Source: Cheilinus undulatus (Eukaryota > Chordata > Actinopteri > Labriformes > Labridae). Taken from it: a stretch of DNA of 64,000 bases. Location of the stretch: NCBI RefSeq assembly GCF_018320785.1, contig NC_054886.1, positions 2,877,177 through 2,941,176 of the forward strand, in the 5' to 3' direction. A program made the translations under genes and the position numbers. Under the pieces are notes generated by a model that worked only from the letters and a program-made list of their open reading frames with translations, was not told the DNA's origin and made no database searches. Positions 12,600-26,819 of this stretch are shown here, one piece after another. How positions within the stretch are numbered: the stretch's first letter is position 1; each line of letters begins with the position of its first letter.

Positions 12600-13342
12600 C
12601 AGGGGTTCTCAACCTTGGGGCTGGGACCCCATTGGGGGTCGTGAGACACTGAGAGGGGGTCTCCAGATGCCTTAAAAAAAAAAACTAAGAACATTTTTGA
12701 ATGACACTGTTGCCACCTTCACCATTTCCCCCAATTTTAAACTGTTTTCATCACTTTTTCCCACCAATTTTACCAATTTTATCACATTTTTTCAACATGA
12801 AACCCATTTTCTGTTCATTTTAAACCCTTTCCAACACTTTTTTCTGCCTGTTTTTGCCATTTTAAACCAAATCTCTCAAATCTCAGCGTATTATTGGCTC
12901 TGTTGACACATTATTGCCACTATTAACCCCTTTTACCACTTTATAAGCCACATGTCACAATTTGATATGCCATTTTTTCCAGTTTCTGCCTCAGCTAACT
13001 CTTTGTTGCCAATTTTTATCCCATTTCACCAAATTTCCACCTATTTTTTGCCACTTTAACGCCATTTCAGTCACTTCTGAATCCATTTTACTACTTAATA
13101 TGCCCATTTTGCCCATTTTGACACTTTAAACCATCTTTTGTCTTTTTCTTTTTGCTATTTTTTCTAACCCCTTGCTGCTACTTTTACAATTTAATTTCAC
13201 CATCTGTCCCACCATTTTTTGCCATTATGAACCAATTTTAGCTCATTTTAACTTATCGTAATTCTGATTTTAACAGAATGATAGCTCTAAAGAGGGCTAC
13301 TTACTACAAAAATGAATTAAAATGTGTTTCTTTGATAAGAGT
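12600..13342. mobile_element. hAT-like element end with TTTTGCCA internal repeats
   Basis: The element begins CAGGGGTTCTCAACCTTGGG, a widespread hAT-type terminus. It continues with low-complexity DNA rich in TTTTGCCA-like words, the same internal composition as the complete element at 24368-25665. The opposite terminus is not visible. Homology with the right arm ends at 13342 inside this element, so it marks the inner breakpoint of block A. Confidence 0.55.
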
Positions 13343-13704
13343 AGTTATTATTCAGGTTAAATATAAAATACCACAGCTTAACTTTACAATGGACCAGGAT
13401 TTTGCTGGCCCCCAGTTTGGCTGGGTCCCAGAAAGCTCTCCCCTCATCCTCCTCATGTCTGCACATGACTATTCTTGAATGTGAATAAGTGGCTAAAAAG
13501 TTGACAAATACTGGCAAAAATAGGCAAAGACAGCAACAGAGGGGAAAATAGTCTAAAAGTAGCAAATGGCAGCTGAAGAAGTAGAAAAAAGTTGCAAATT
13601 GATCATGTAGAAATTAGTACAAAAAAAAGGATATGACAAAACGAGGCAAAAAAGTTGTAAGAGGCAAAAATGGGTCAAAAGTTGGAAACTGTATAAAAAA
13701 TGGG
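13343..13704. other. Junction between left blocks A and B
   Basis: This stretch has no counterpart at the block ends of the right copies. It includes CTGGCAAAAATAGGCAAAG-like low-complexity DNA, similar in composition to the adjoining hAT-like repeat on the opposite strand. It may be the far side of that element. No gene is seen. Confidence 0.4.
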
Positions 13705-14252
13705 CAGATTGGTAGTTTATTTTTGTTGAAGTGTCTGATTTGACATGTCTCATGTAAGATAGGAACAATTTAGCTGCTACTTGTTGTGCAGGGGAAACTT
13801 TAGTTGACGCACAGAATTGGAGGAGCGCATGCAACAAGTAGAGAGAAGGTGAAGAAGGTTTTTAAGTGAGTATTTTCTCCAGTTTTATTGTTGGAGGATT
13901 CATCTCTCTTCCGGACTCATTCCCTCTCGGTTGTGTGCAGACAGCGAGGTATTTATTTCATCTTTATTTTGATGTTTCACACTTTATTCTCCAACTTGTG
14001 TAATATGAATGCATGCTGCTTTGTAATGCAGTGTAGTGTATTTCAAACAGTTGGACGGTGGATTAGATGAAGATGATGTGCTGAAAGAATAAATCCATCA
14101 GTTCCAGAAGAACTTTGGTGTGGTATATTTCCTGGAGGGAGTGATAGTTCTGCTTGAAAATCTTCATGTTTCACTGTGATTTGTTGGAGGCTCTTAAGTG
14201 GATCATACGGTTTAAAACTACACCAAACTCATGAAAACCAAACTGATGAAAA

Positions 14253-14468
14253 CTAGAATAATAAAGTCAAAAACATCAATGAATCCAATTTGAAGTAACT
14301 CTGCCAGAGTGTCTCTGATTTTTGTCCAGAAGAAGAAAGTTCATTTGTAGTTCTACACATACTGAGGCTCTTTTTACTAACTTTTTGTCTCTCATGACGT
14401 TTTTCCTCTCTCCTACAGCGTCCATTACAATTAAATGCATCCGGACAATTCTGCAACAGTCCCGCCAT
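14253..14468 (-). CDS. Short divergent ORF (71 aa), left copy
   Basis: The ORF starts MAGLLQNCPDAFNCNGRC and ends in FLTLLF. It points away from the zinc-finger gene and begins a few tens of bases from that gene's first exon. The right copy (52123-52338) has exactly the same length and differs at very few residues. A donor-like GTAGGA follows GGACGCT after 17 codons, so the true product could instead be a short first exon of a spliced gene. The ATG context is weak. No family is recognised, and conservation may only reflect recent duplication. Confidence 0.25.
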   Translation of the reverse strand: MAGLLQNCPDAFNCNGRCRREEKRHERQKVSKKSLSMCRTTNELSSSGQKSETLWQSYFKLDSLMFLTLLF

Positions 14469-14600
14469 TGACCTACTTCCGGTCAGCGCTGAGTGAGTCC
14501 ACACGGCCCCTCGTCTCCTCTGAAGGTTAGAGTGATTTTCAGCTGGTCTGCTAACCGCCAAAGAAGTCCAGAGAAGAAGAAGAAGAAGGTAAACCTGATC
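14440..14600 (+). promoter_or_regulatory. First noncoding exon and divergent promoter region, left zinc-finger copy
   Basis: GC-richer DNA containing CTACTTCCGG (an ETS-type site) leads into a purine-rich exon that ends AGAAGAAG at 14588, followed by a GTAAAC donor. The same arrangement exists at 52003 on the minus strand in the right copy. It is likely the untranslated first exon of the zinc-finger gene, with a divergent ORF on the other strand. Confidence 0.5.
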
Positions 14601-14834
14601 TGTGCTAAACTAAAGTTAGTGGTTTGACTGTGTCACAGTTGTTTGTTTGTTCATCTTCTATGTTTAGTAGTGATTAGGGTGGACATGTGTCCGGACAGGC
14701 CGGATTTTAAATGCCTTGTCCGGCGCCGGACTCTTATTTGTCCTCCTTTTGGAGTCGCACCTGAACGTAACGCAGCATATTGTCCATTGCTCTCTCTCTC
14801 TGAGCATCAGTCCGGTGTTTGTCTGTTAAATCAG

Positions 14835-15230
14835 TGTTCATTTCATCCACTAAAACTAGACTAAAACTAACAAAAATAGATCTGTGATGACTAAAACTGC
14901 CAAAAACTAAGTTTAGTTTTCATCAAGATGACTAAAACTAGACTAAAATGTAATGTAGTTTTGGTCAGACATTGTAAATCTGTGATATTTCTCCACTGTG
15001 GGTAAATCTATCTAAGAACAATGCATCTGTATCTATTCTGCCTCTCAGCTGTAGAAAGCAGGGACCCCAGGTTTGGCAGAGAACACACTACCATGATTTG
15101 GTACCAGATTTAGGCAAGAGAATAAATGCTTGGACTAAAAGTAAAGACTAAAATGTGAGGACTTTTTCTGGACTAAAACTAGACTAAAATGTTTTGAGTT
15201 TTCATCGACTAAAACTAGACTAGTGTAGGC
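14835..15230. mobile_element. ACTAAAACTAGACTAAAA repeat, copy 1
   Basis: The stretch is built on ACTAAAACTAGACTAAAA words and opens with GTGTTCATTTCATCCACTAA. A second copy lies at 25850-26355 and begins GTGTTAATTTCATCGACTAA. The right block B keeps only the first bases of it near 51730-51760. The type of element is unknown. The AGTGTTAATTT and AAATTAACAGTG ends of the second copy suggest a non-autonomous DNA element. Confidence 0.45.
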
Positions 15231-15232
15231 CT

Positions 15233-16126
15233 AGTTTTATAGGCCTGTTTGGGCTGTAAATATAGGCCTGTTTGGGCTGTAATTAAGGCTTGTTTCAGCT
15301 GTAAATAAAGGCCTGTTTTGGCTAAAAATATAAACCGGTTTTAGCTGTAAATATAGGCCTGTTTTAGCTGTAAATATAGGCCTGTTTTGGATGTAAATAT
15401 AGGCTTGTTTTAGCTGTAAATATAGGCTTGTTTTGGTTGTAAATATAGGCTTGTTTTGGCTGTAAATATAGGCTTGTTTTGCCTGTAAATCTAGGCCTGA
15501 TTTGGCTGTAAATCTAGGCCTATTTTAGCTGTAAATATATCCCGGTTTTAGATGTAAATATAGCCTTGTTTTGGCTGTAAATATAGGCTTGTTTTGGCTG
15601 TAAATATAGGCTTGTTTTGACTGTAAATATAGGCTTGTTGTGGCTGTAAAAAAAAGGCTTGTTTTAGCTGTAAATAAAGGCTTGTTTTACCTGTAAATAA
15701 AGGCTTGTTTTGGCTGCAAATGTAGGCTTGTTGTGGCTGTAAATATAGGCCTATTTTGGCTGTAAATGTAGGCTGGTTTTAGCTGTAATTTAAGGCCTGT
15801 TTTAGCTGTAAACATAGGTCTGTTTTGGCTGTAAATATAGGCTTGTTTTGGATGTAAATATACTCTAGTTTTAGCTGTAAATCTAGGCCAGTTTGGGCTG
15901 TAAATATAGGCCTGTTTTAGATGTTAATTTAGGCCTGTGGTGGCTGTAAATATAGGCTTGTTTTGGCTGTAAATAAAGGCTTGTTTAGGCTTTAAATATA
16001 GGCCTGTTGTGGCTGTAAATATGGGCTTGTTTTAGCTGTAAATATAGGCTTGTTTTGGCTGTAAACACAGGCCTGTTTTGGTCATAAATACAGGCTTGTT
16101 TTGGCTGTAAACATAGGCCTGTTTTA
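15233..16126. repeat. 23-bp minisatellite, first segment
   Basis: Tandem copies of a 23-bp unit, GGCTGTAAATATAGGCTTGT plus TTT, with many point variants (GGCCTG, AGCTG). The segment is interrupted at 16127 by a Tc1 element inserted at a TA. It lies in the first intron of the left zinc-finger copy. The same unit, reverse-complemented, fills only 50395-50712 in the right copy. Confidence 0.92.
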
Positions 16127-17738
<1,612 letters not shown>

Positions 17739-20700
17739 TAGCTGTAAATATAGGCATGTTTTGGCTGTAAATATAGGCCTGTTTCGGCTGTAAATATATG
17801 CTTGTTTTGGCTGTAAATATAGGCCTGTTTTGGCTGTAAATATAGGCTTGTTTTGGCTGTAAATATAGGTTTGTTTTAGCTGTAAATATAGGTTTGTTTT
17901 AGCTGTAAATATAGGCTTGTTTTGGCTGTAAATATAGGCTTGTTTTGGCTGTAAATAAAGGCTTGTTTAGGCTTTAAATATAGGCCTGTTGTGGCTATAA
18001 ATATGGGCTTGTTTTAGCTGTAAATATAGGCTTGTTTTGACTGCAAATATAGGCTTGTTGTGGCTGTAAATAAAGTTTTTTTTTGGCGACAAATAAAGTC
18101 TTGTATTGGCTGTGATTAAGGCCTGTTTTAGCTGTAAATATAGGCCCTTTTTGGCTGTAAATATAGGCTTGTTTTTGCTGTAAATATAGGCCTAGTTTGG
18201 TTGTAAATATTGGCCTGTTTTAGCTGTAAATATAGGCTTGTTTTGGCTTTCATATAGGCCTGTCATCGCTGTAAATATAGGCTTGTTTTGGCAGGAAATA
18301 TAGGCTTGTATTGGCTGTAAATATAGGCCTATTTTGGCTATAATTAAGGCCTGTTTTAGCTGTAGATATAGACCTGTTTTGGCTGTAAATATAGGCTATT
18401 TTTGGCTGTAAATATAGGCCTGTTTTGGCTGTAAATATATGCTTGTTTTGGCTGTAAATATAGGCTTGTTTTGGCTGTAAATATAGGCTTGTTTTGGCTG
18501 TAAATATAGGCTTGTTTTAGCTGTAAATATAGGCTTGTTTTAGCTGTAAATATAGGCTTGTTTTGGCTGTAAATATAGGCTTGTTTTGGCTGTAAATATA
18601 GGCTTGTTTTGGCTGTAAATAAAGGCTTGTTTAGGCTTTAAATATAGGCTTGTTTTGGCTGTAAATATAGGCCTGTTTTGGCTGTAAATATAGGCATGTT
18701 TTGGCTGTAAATATAGGCCTGTTTCGGCTGTAAATATAGGCTTGTTTTGGCTGTAAATATAGGCTTGTTTTGGCTGTAAATATAGGCTTGTTTTGGCTGT
18801 AAATATAGGCTTGTTTTAGCTGTAAATATAGGCTTGTTTTAGCTGTAAATATAGGCTTGTTTTGGCTGTAAATATAGGCTTGTTTTGGCTGTAAATAAAG
18901 GCTTGTTTAGGCTTTAAATATAGGCCTGTTGTGGCTATAAATATGGGCTTGTTTTAGCTGTAAATATAGGCTTGTTTTGACTGCAAATATAGGCTTGTTG
19001 TGGCTGTAAATAAAGTTTTTTTTGGCGACAAATAAAGTCTTGTATTGGCTGTGATTAAGGCCTGTTTTAGCTGTAAATATAGGCCCTTTTTGGCTGTAAA
19101 TATAGGCTTGTTTTTGCTGTAAATATAGGCCTAGTTTGGTTGTAAATATTGGCCTGTTTTAGCTGTAAATATAGGCTTGTTTTGGCTTTCATATAGGCCT
19201 GTCATCGCTGTAAATATAGGCTTGTTTTGGCAGGAAATATAGGCTTGTATTGGCTGTAAATATAGGCCTATTTTGGCTATAATTAAGGCCTGTTTTAGCT
19301 GTAGATATAGACCTGTTTTGGCTGTAAATATAGGCTATTTTTGGCTGTAAATATAGGCCTGTTTTGGCTGTAAATATATGCTTGTTTTGGCTGTAAATAT
19401 AGGCCTGTTTTGGCTGTAAATATAGGCTTGTTTTGGCTGTAAATATAGGTTTGTTTTAGCTGTAAATATAGGTTTGTTTTAGCTGTAAATATAGGCTTGT
19501 TTTGGCTGTAAATATAGGCCTGTTTTGGCTGTAAATATAGGCTTGTTTTGGCTGTAAATAAAGGCTTGTTTAGGCTTTAAATATAGGCCTGTTATGGCTG
19601 TAAATATGGGCTTGTTTTAGCTGTAAATATAGGCTTGTTTTGACTGCAAATATAGGCTTGTTGTGGCTGTAAATAAAGTTTTTTTTTGCGACAAATAAAG
19701 TCTTGTATTGGCTGTGATTAAGGCCTGTTTTAGTTGTAAATATAGGCCCTTTTTGGCTGTAAATATAGGCTTGTTTTGGCTGTAAATATAGGCCTAGTTT
19801 GGTTGTAAATATTGGCCTGTTTTAGCTGTAAATATAGGCTTGTTTTGGCTTTCATATAGGCCTGTCATCGCTGTTAATATAGGCTTGTTTTGGCAGTAAA
19901 TATAGGCTTGTATTGGCTGTAAATCTATAGGCCTATTTTGGCTATAATTAAGGCCTGTTTTAGCTGTAAATATAGACCTGTTTTGGCTGTAAATATAGGC
20001 TATTTTTGGCTGTAAATATAGGCCTATTTTGGCTGGAAGTAAGGCCTTTTTGGGCTGTAAATAAAGGCCTGTTTTGGTTCTAAATATAGGCTTGTTTTGG
20101 CTGTAAATATAGGCCTATTTTGGCTGGAATTAAGGCCTTTTTGGGCTGTAAACATAGGCCTGTTTTTGCTGTAAATATAGGCTTGTTTTGGCTGTAAACA
20201 TAGGCCTGTTTTAGCTGTAAATATAGGCCTGTTTTGGCAGGAAATATAGGCCTGTTGTAGCCGTAAATATAAGCTTGTTGTAGCTGTAAATATAGGCCTG
20301 TTTTGGTTGTAAATATAGGCCTGTTTTAGCTGTAAATATAGGCTTGTTTTGGCTTACATATAGGCTTGTTATGGCTGTAAATATAGGATTGTTGTGGCTC
20401 GAAATTTAGGCCTGTTTTAGCTGTAATTTAAGGCCTGTTTTAGCTGTAAATATAGGCTTGTTTTGGCTGTAAATGTAGGCCTGTTTGGGCTGTAAATATA
20501 GGCTAGTTTTAGTTGTAAATATCGGATTGTTTTAGCTGTAAATATAGGCCTGTTGTGGTTGTAAATATAGGCTTGTTTTGGCTGTAAATATAGGATTGTT
20601 TTAGCTGTAAATATAGGCCTGTTGTGGTTGTAAATATAGGCTTGTTTTGGCTGTAAATATAGGATTGTTTTAGCTGTAAATATAGGCCTGTTGTGGCTGT

Positions 20701-20879
20701 AAATATAGGCCTGTTTTGGCTGTAAATATAGGCTTGTTTTGGCTGTAAATGTAGGCCTGTTTGGGCTGTAAATATAGGCTAGTTTTGGCTGTAAATATAA
20801 GATTGTTTTAGCTGTAAATATAGGCCTGTTGTGGTTGTAAATATAGGCTTGTTTTGGCTGTAAATATAGGCTTGTTTGC
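17739..20879. repeat. 23-bp minisatellite, second segment, with higher-order repeats
   Basis: This is the continuation of the 23-bp array for about 3.1 kb. A marker variant containing GGCTTTCATATAGGCCTGTC recurs at about 18246, 19185 and 19848, and another containing GCGACAAATAAAGTCTTGTA also recurs three times. This shows segmental amplification with offsets of about 939 and 663 bp. Because 69 is three units, open frames such as 20417-20881 on the minus strand arise by construction and are not genes. Confidence 0.92.
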
Positions 20880-21153
20880 ACGAGTCTTGCCAGGTGTTAT
20901 TTTTGAGCCCACCTCCTCTCTGAGATAAAAACTACTGTTCCTTTCTTTCTGAATGGAGCCGCCACTATGACGCCTTTCTAGAAGTTTGTAAGAATGAGGC
21001 AGCGGGCTTCTGCAGACTGTGGACACTTGAGGAGCTGCTGTCTGATAATGTGTCTTTGTTTGTCTTCAGCTCAGTGCTGAGACCAGACACTTGTGGAGAG
21101 GAACGCCGTCCATCATTGAATCTGACTTCAGGGCAGCTGTCTGAGGAAGAAAG

Positions 21154-22199
<1,046 letters not shown>

Positions 22200-22383
22200 T
22201 CTTCAAGTGTTAGACTAATGTTTAGATGTGTAATTGTTCTACACTAACTGTTCATAAATAGAAGAATGAATTAGCTTTAGAAAAAGGATAGAAGAAGATG
22301 AAACACAGAGGCTTTTAAAACACTTGTGCTGAGTCTTGAGAGTGTTGATGTTGTAAATATTTTCATCCAAACTAAAGAATTGT

Positions 22384-22483
22384 NNNNNNNNNNNNNNNNN
22401 NNNNNNNNNNNNNNNNNNNNNNNNNNNNNNNNNNNNNNNNNNNNNNNNNNNNNNNNNNNNNNNNNNNNNNNNNNNNNNNNNNN
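22384..22483. other. 100-N scaffold gap
   Basis: A run of exactly 100 N is a conventional placeholder for a gap of unknown length. Everything to its right (including both inverted blocks) is joined to the left part only by scaffolding in this window, so relative order and orientation across it are not proven by sequence. Confidence 0.99.
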
Positions 22484-23040
22484 ACCAGGCCTTTGACCAA
22501 TCTATCCATAGTTGAAATAAAACAGTGAACTGGTGGATTATTGTGTTCAATGGGATGAAATACAGAAAAATGTCTGAACAGAAGAAAAGATATTTCACTG
22601 ATAATAAGCATGTTTGTATTTATATAAGCTCCACCTGGACTAAAGTCTTTAAAATATCAGAATGTGCTGACTCAGCGCTATAAGGAGCTTTTCAAAGAGC
22701 TGATGGATCATGGGAGTCTGTTTGGGTATTTATTTCCATATTGTGACATTTACTGTAGTTCTGTGACTCTGTTAACTTAAAGTTATGCTTTCTATTTTTC
22801 TCCTCTCATTATTATTGCCTTTAGTTAAAGGGGGAGGGTCCTCATAGTGGTCTTTGCCCTGGGCCTCCAAATGGCCTAAACCGGCCCTGCCTCACACCTG
22901 CAGCCCCCCTCACAGATCCTTCTGTCAGTGTGTTGCCTTCATTTTTCTGTTTCTGCCCTTTTGACAGGATTTATCATTAGTACGTTTAAGATCAAATAAA
23001 ACACCCACGTTTGGAAAAGTTTTACTCAGTTCTACATTAT
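22484..23040. other. No gene seen
   Basis: Ordinary AT-rich DNA with a short repeat-like phrase, GCCCTGGGCCTCCAAATGGC, at about 22856. No ORF, RNA gene or complete transposon can be supported. Confidence 0.5.
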
Positions 23041-23579
23041 TTTAAGATGTGATCCGTGTGTGTTTGGCTCGTTGGTGATGATGCGCAAAAGTCATCATCA
23101 AATACGAGTATGGGAGAGCATCGGCAGGAAGTGACTGAAGAAATGTGTTAAACCGAGGCATTAGAAGCTTCACCCTGAACACAACACAGGACAGCACACC
23201 TCTACTAACCGACGGAAGAGACGCACCAGCGGACTTCCTCTGCGCTCTTTTACGCACGGTCCTCCGTCCCGGGCGCACCCGACATTAAACACAAGTTTTC
23301 ATTTGAATTTGTAAGTTAAAGTCTGTCTTCTGTCTGTGGACTTAGATTTATTGATATGACTTATTGCAATGAGTCTTTACTGCTGACCGTTTTCATATTT
23401 AAAGAGGATTTCAGGAGGATTTTCTTAAAGGAAGCCTTAAAAAGCTGCAACTGGTCACTAAAGAGCCTCAGAGTATCACTGATTTATTCAGAACAATTAT
23501 TATATAGTTAGTTAAGCCCTGGGTTCTGCTGTATAATTAAACCATGACATGAGACGCTGACTAATTGTTTACCTTGGTA

Positions 23580-23830
23580 TAACTGCCGCTGCTCTACTCC
23601 CGCCCCTCTGTGCTGTGATTGGCCAGTTATTCACAGGCCTAGGGCCGTTACCTTGAGCAGCCGTCCAATCAACACGGGGATAAACACAGCCCACCAATCA
23701 GAGAGTGATGTGAGAGCGCCGAAGCGTTTGATGCTAGCGTGAGAATAGTTTGAGTGGCGTGTGAGCGCGAGACAGGAGGAGGAAGTGGGAGAGTTGGCAA
23801 CCCTGCCCGTACGCTGGGGCAAAGCCCCAG
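23580..23830 (+). promoter_or_regulatory. CCAAT-rich promoter upstream of SAMD3-like exon
   Basis: Three CCAAT boxes occur within 85 bp: GATTGG at 23617, CCAATC at 23665 and CCAATCA at 23694. A GC box CCCGCCCC lies just upstream at about 23609. The region is CpG-rich compared with its surroundings. A second possible start is a CpG-rich exon near 23100-23310 that ends in a GTAAGTT donor. No TATA box is visible. Confidence 0.5.
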
Positions 23831-23943
23831 AATATGACTCAAGCTAGTGACATTTTTGTCCCATTCCTAGTGCACAGTTACTGTATAACAGCACAAAGTG
23901 ATGCCAGTGATGTTTTGTGTTTGTGTCATGTACTCTTCTGTAG

Positions 23944-24265
23944 GACGAATACTGGACCTGCAGAGAAGGATCTGGAGCAGCTCACCATGGCAGTGTTTGT
24001 GGTGCAGAAAGAAGGGGCTCAACTGCAGGAACCACCTGAGGATATTGGTATTGTTATTGGGGGTGTGGAAGTGATGAACGAACTAGCCTTAGTTGCTTCA
24101 GCTTTTGCCTTGCTGCTAGGAGTGATATATGCACTCATCCTAGCTTATCCAAAACCTCTGCGTTTCACGTTTGAAGTGCTCCAGAAACTCATTATGCAGC
24201 TGGAGCAGGGCAAGATGTCTCCCAAAGTCCAAAACCTTTATGGCAGACTTCAAACCTTGCAGTAA
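23944..24265 (+). CDS. Terminal exon of SAMD3-like uncharacterised fish protein
   Basis: An acceptor TTCTGTAG opens a frame that runs to TAA at 24263. The peptide includes GPAEKDLEQLTMAVFVVQKE, EPPEDIGIVIGGVEVMNELA and TFEVLQKLIMQLEQGKMSPK. From memory, this pattern of an EPPEDIG motif, a short hydrophobic helix and a FEVLQK tail is the C-terminus of multicopy fish proteins annotated as SAMD3-like. Only this exon is present. The SAM and central regions are not in the window. An ATG in excellent context (CTCACCATGG, 23987) could give a 92-residue product by itself, driven by the CCAAT-rich promoter. Whether it is a live short gene or a stranded duplicate is unknown. Confidence 0.5.
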
Positions 24266-24289
24266 TGACACACTACTGTGCTCTTCAGG

Positions 24290-25760
24290 AGCCAAGGAAG
24301 CACAGTGGTGTGGTGGCATGTGAAAACTGAGACTCATTTGGATGTTGGGCCTTTGTATGCTCTAAGACAAGGGTTTTCAAAGTGAGGGAGAGTGAGCCCC
24401 CCCAAGAAGACATTTTTCATTTGGTGGACCCCCACCTGCAAAAAAGGATTCAAATTGGGAAAAAAATAAATAACATTTATGTCTAATCTTTCAACATTTT
24501 AACATCAATGTACAGGGCTTAACAAATGTATTAGACCACCTGTCCTATCTGTCTCAGAGACCATCCAGCATCATGAAGTGCTTTAATGCGGACTCCTTCA
24601 TTTTCAGTGAGCTCTCCACATTTTACCATTTTGAACAGGAATGAGGAATTTCAAACTGAACCTTCACCTTTTTAAACCCAAATTCAAACCCCAAATCAGT
24701 TTTTTTCTAAATCAGTAAATTTGAAAATTCATGGATAACAATAACAATTCTATTTTAGCATTAAAAATATCATTTTGGTCTGGGCTTCTACATATTGGTG
24801 TATTAACCATGGCAGAAACATAAAAATGATTTTGGTTTTACCAATTTTTACCAATGCTGTTAATTTAGGGCAGCTGTGGCATAAACCTTACTTTGGGTGG
24901 TGGTCTAGTAAATTTGTTAGGCACTGTATTTTGGATATTTTGGTTTGTAAATGTCCTTAAACATCTGCCTTTCCCTCTTATTCAGTTATAATGCCATTAA
25001 GTGCCCTTTTTTCATATTTTTTTGTGAAGTCTTTTTGCCGGTTTTACCCAGATTTTGCCACTTGTATCCAAGTAAGCTAGCTTTTGCCATTAAATACCAG
25101 TTCTTTCCCCTTTTCAATTTTTGCCGCTTCTTTTTGCCATTTTTTGCCATTTTTGCCACTTTTTGCCCATTTAAACTACCTTTTGCCATTAAATACCACT
25201 TGTTTCCTCTTTTTTGCCCATTTTTGCCACTCTTGACTGCTTTTTGCCCATTGTAGTCACTTTCCACTCATTTTTTGTCACTTCTCACCCATTTCTGCTA
25301 CTTTCTGTCCATTTTTTCCACTTTTCCTCCCCATTTTTACCGCTTTTCACCCATTTTTTGCTGCTTTTTGACCATATTTGACACCTTTAACCTATTTTTA
25401 TTGCTACTTCAAGCTGTTTTTGTCACTTTTCACCTCTTAGATTGTGGCCCTTGCAAAGGTATTTTTTAATAATTTGGCTCTTTGGTTGAGTAACACTGCT
25501 CTATAGCATAGTCCCTTTAGTAACTATCAGTTTATCCATTTAGCTCCATGCACAGCAGAGGCTCGCAAAGCAAATCACCTTTTTTCTGGTTTCTGGTTCC
25601 ACGCCTCCCCTGAAGCTCTGTGGCGCCCCCCAGGGGAGGCCCGCCTCACACTTTGAAAACCACTGCTCTAAGAGACGTAATTAACCACTGATGTTCATCA
25701 AACTACAATGTGAAATGTTACTACACTGATTTTGCAGCAGATTTTTGTAGGAGCAAAAGT
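24290..25760 (+). repeat. Duplicated 3' region of SAMD3-like gene, copy 1 (split by hAT)
   Basis: Sequence around GAAGCACAGTGGTGTGGTGG before the hAT, and GTGAAATGTTACTACACTGA after it, reappears contiguously at 26434-26573. The two copies are direct repeats about 2.1 kb apart, with the hAT in the first only. Confidence 0.7.
24368..25665. mobile_element. Non-autonomous hAT transposon with 8-bp TSD
   Basis: The 1,298-bp element has ends CAAGGGTTTTCAAAGTG and, inverted, CAGTGGTTTTCAAAGTG. Its flanking duplication is CTCTAAGA (24360-24367 and 25666-25673). The interior is rich in TTTTTGCCACTTTT-like words and has no transposase. A tandemly duplicated neighbour (26434-26573) carries the same surrounding sequence without the element, confirming the insertion. 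Confidence 0.88.
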
Positions 25761-25849
25761 TGATGTTTTCCCTTAACATGTTTCTGTGTATTTGTTGGAA
25801 AAGGTTTCATTTTAGTTTTGACTTGTTCCAAAAAACATTTACTCAGCAG

Positions 25850-26355
25850 CAGTGTTAATTTCATCGACTAAAACTATGACTATAACTATTTATCAACAGC
25901 CTTTTTTTCCATGACAAAAACTAGATCAAAACTAACAAAAATAGATCTGTGATGACTAAAACTGATAAAAACTAAGTTTAGTTTTTGTCAGACATTCAAA
26001 ATCTGTGATATTTTTCCACTGTGGGTAAATCTGTCAAAAAGCAATGCATCTATAGCTCTTCTGCCTCTCAGCTGTAGAAAGCAGGGACCCCAGGTTTAGC
26101 AGGGTGCAGAGAACACACTACCATGATTTGTGACCAAATTTAGACAAGAAAATAAATGCTTGGACTAAAAGTAAAGACTAAAATGTGAGGACTTTTATGG
26201 ACTAAAAATAGACTAAAATGTTCTGAGTTTTCGTTGGCTAAAACTAGACTAAAACTAAAAATAGTAGAAATGACTAAAATGGGACTAAAATTAAAATGCA
26301 TTTCATTTAAAGACTTAAACTAAAATTAAAAATAGCTACCAAAATTAACAGTGTT
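25850..26355. mobile_element. ACTAAAACTAGACTAAAA repeat, copy 2
   Basis: This is a fuller copy of the repeat at 14835-15230. It is bounded by CAGTGTTAATTTCATCGAC at left and AAAATTAACAGTG at right, which are imperfect inverted ends. The copies share GATCTGTGATGACTAAAACT and a following GCAGGGACCCCAGGTTT segment. It is a non-coding element of unknown class. Confidence 0.5.
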
Positions 26356-26433
26356 CAGCAGATAGTCTGTGTAGAGCAAAACATTTTGCTTCTCTGTGCC
26401 AAAAATGGCATTGTACTGTTTTATGGAAGCACA

Positions 26434-26573
26434 GTGGTGTGGTGTCTTGTGAAAATTGAGCCACCTTTGGATGTTTGGGCCTTTGTTTGCTCCAAAAGAC
26501 ACATAATCAACAAATATTCTTCAAATCACAGTGTGAAATGTTACTACACTGATTTTGCAGCAGATTTTGTTTA
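26434..26573 (+). repeat. Duplicated 3' region of SAMD3-like gene, copy 2
   Basis: This is a direct repeat of 24290-24360 joined to 25674-25760, lacking the hAT insertion. It has no coding part of its own. The downstream frame at 26555-26758 shows no recognisable protein. Confidence 0.7.
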
Positions 26574-26819
26574 TTCCAAACATGTTTCCTTGTGTTTTTT
26601 GTGGGGAAACAGTGTTGCAGAACCTCCCAGTGGAATTGAATGGTGACCTGTTCTCAAATGTAAAAGAACAGTACCTTACTGCTTGTAACGAGTGTAATCC
26701 AAGTCTCCTAAAGCCCGGTTGCATTACACCTTGTTTTGATGCTAAATCTTCACTGTAGATCATTTTCTTGGAGCCACATGCACACTGTTTGAACAGGGTG
26801 TGTATAGTGCAGTCTTGTA

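Larger units (their letters stand above)
661..13342 (+). repeat. Block A, left arm of inverted segmental duplication
   Basis: This arm matches 29154-46875 in reverse complement over most of its length. Anchors read by eye include 1800-1880 with 42300-42380, 2700-2900 with 39640-39830, 8370-9410 with 33019-34236, 11600-11920 with 30570-30900 and 12600-13340 with 29155-29890. Homology stops at 13342 inside a hAT-like repeat and at 661 inside a LINE. Neither end has transposon-like termini. Differences are single events: a hAT insertion at 2905-4013 here, an LTR-like insertion in the other arm, array copy-number changes and a 3.3-kb deletion. Confidence 0.9.

Noticed and set aside
20417-20881. 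154-residue minus-strand ORF rich in YIYS/FTAKT
   Set aside because: It follows the 23-bp minisatellite. Three units make 69 bp, so the frame is kept by repetition alone.
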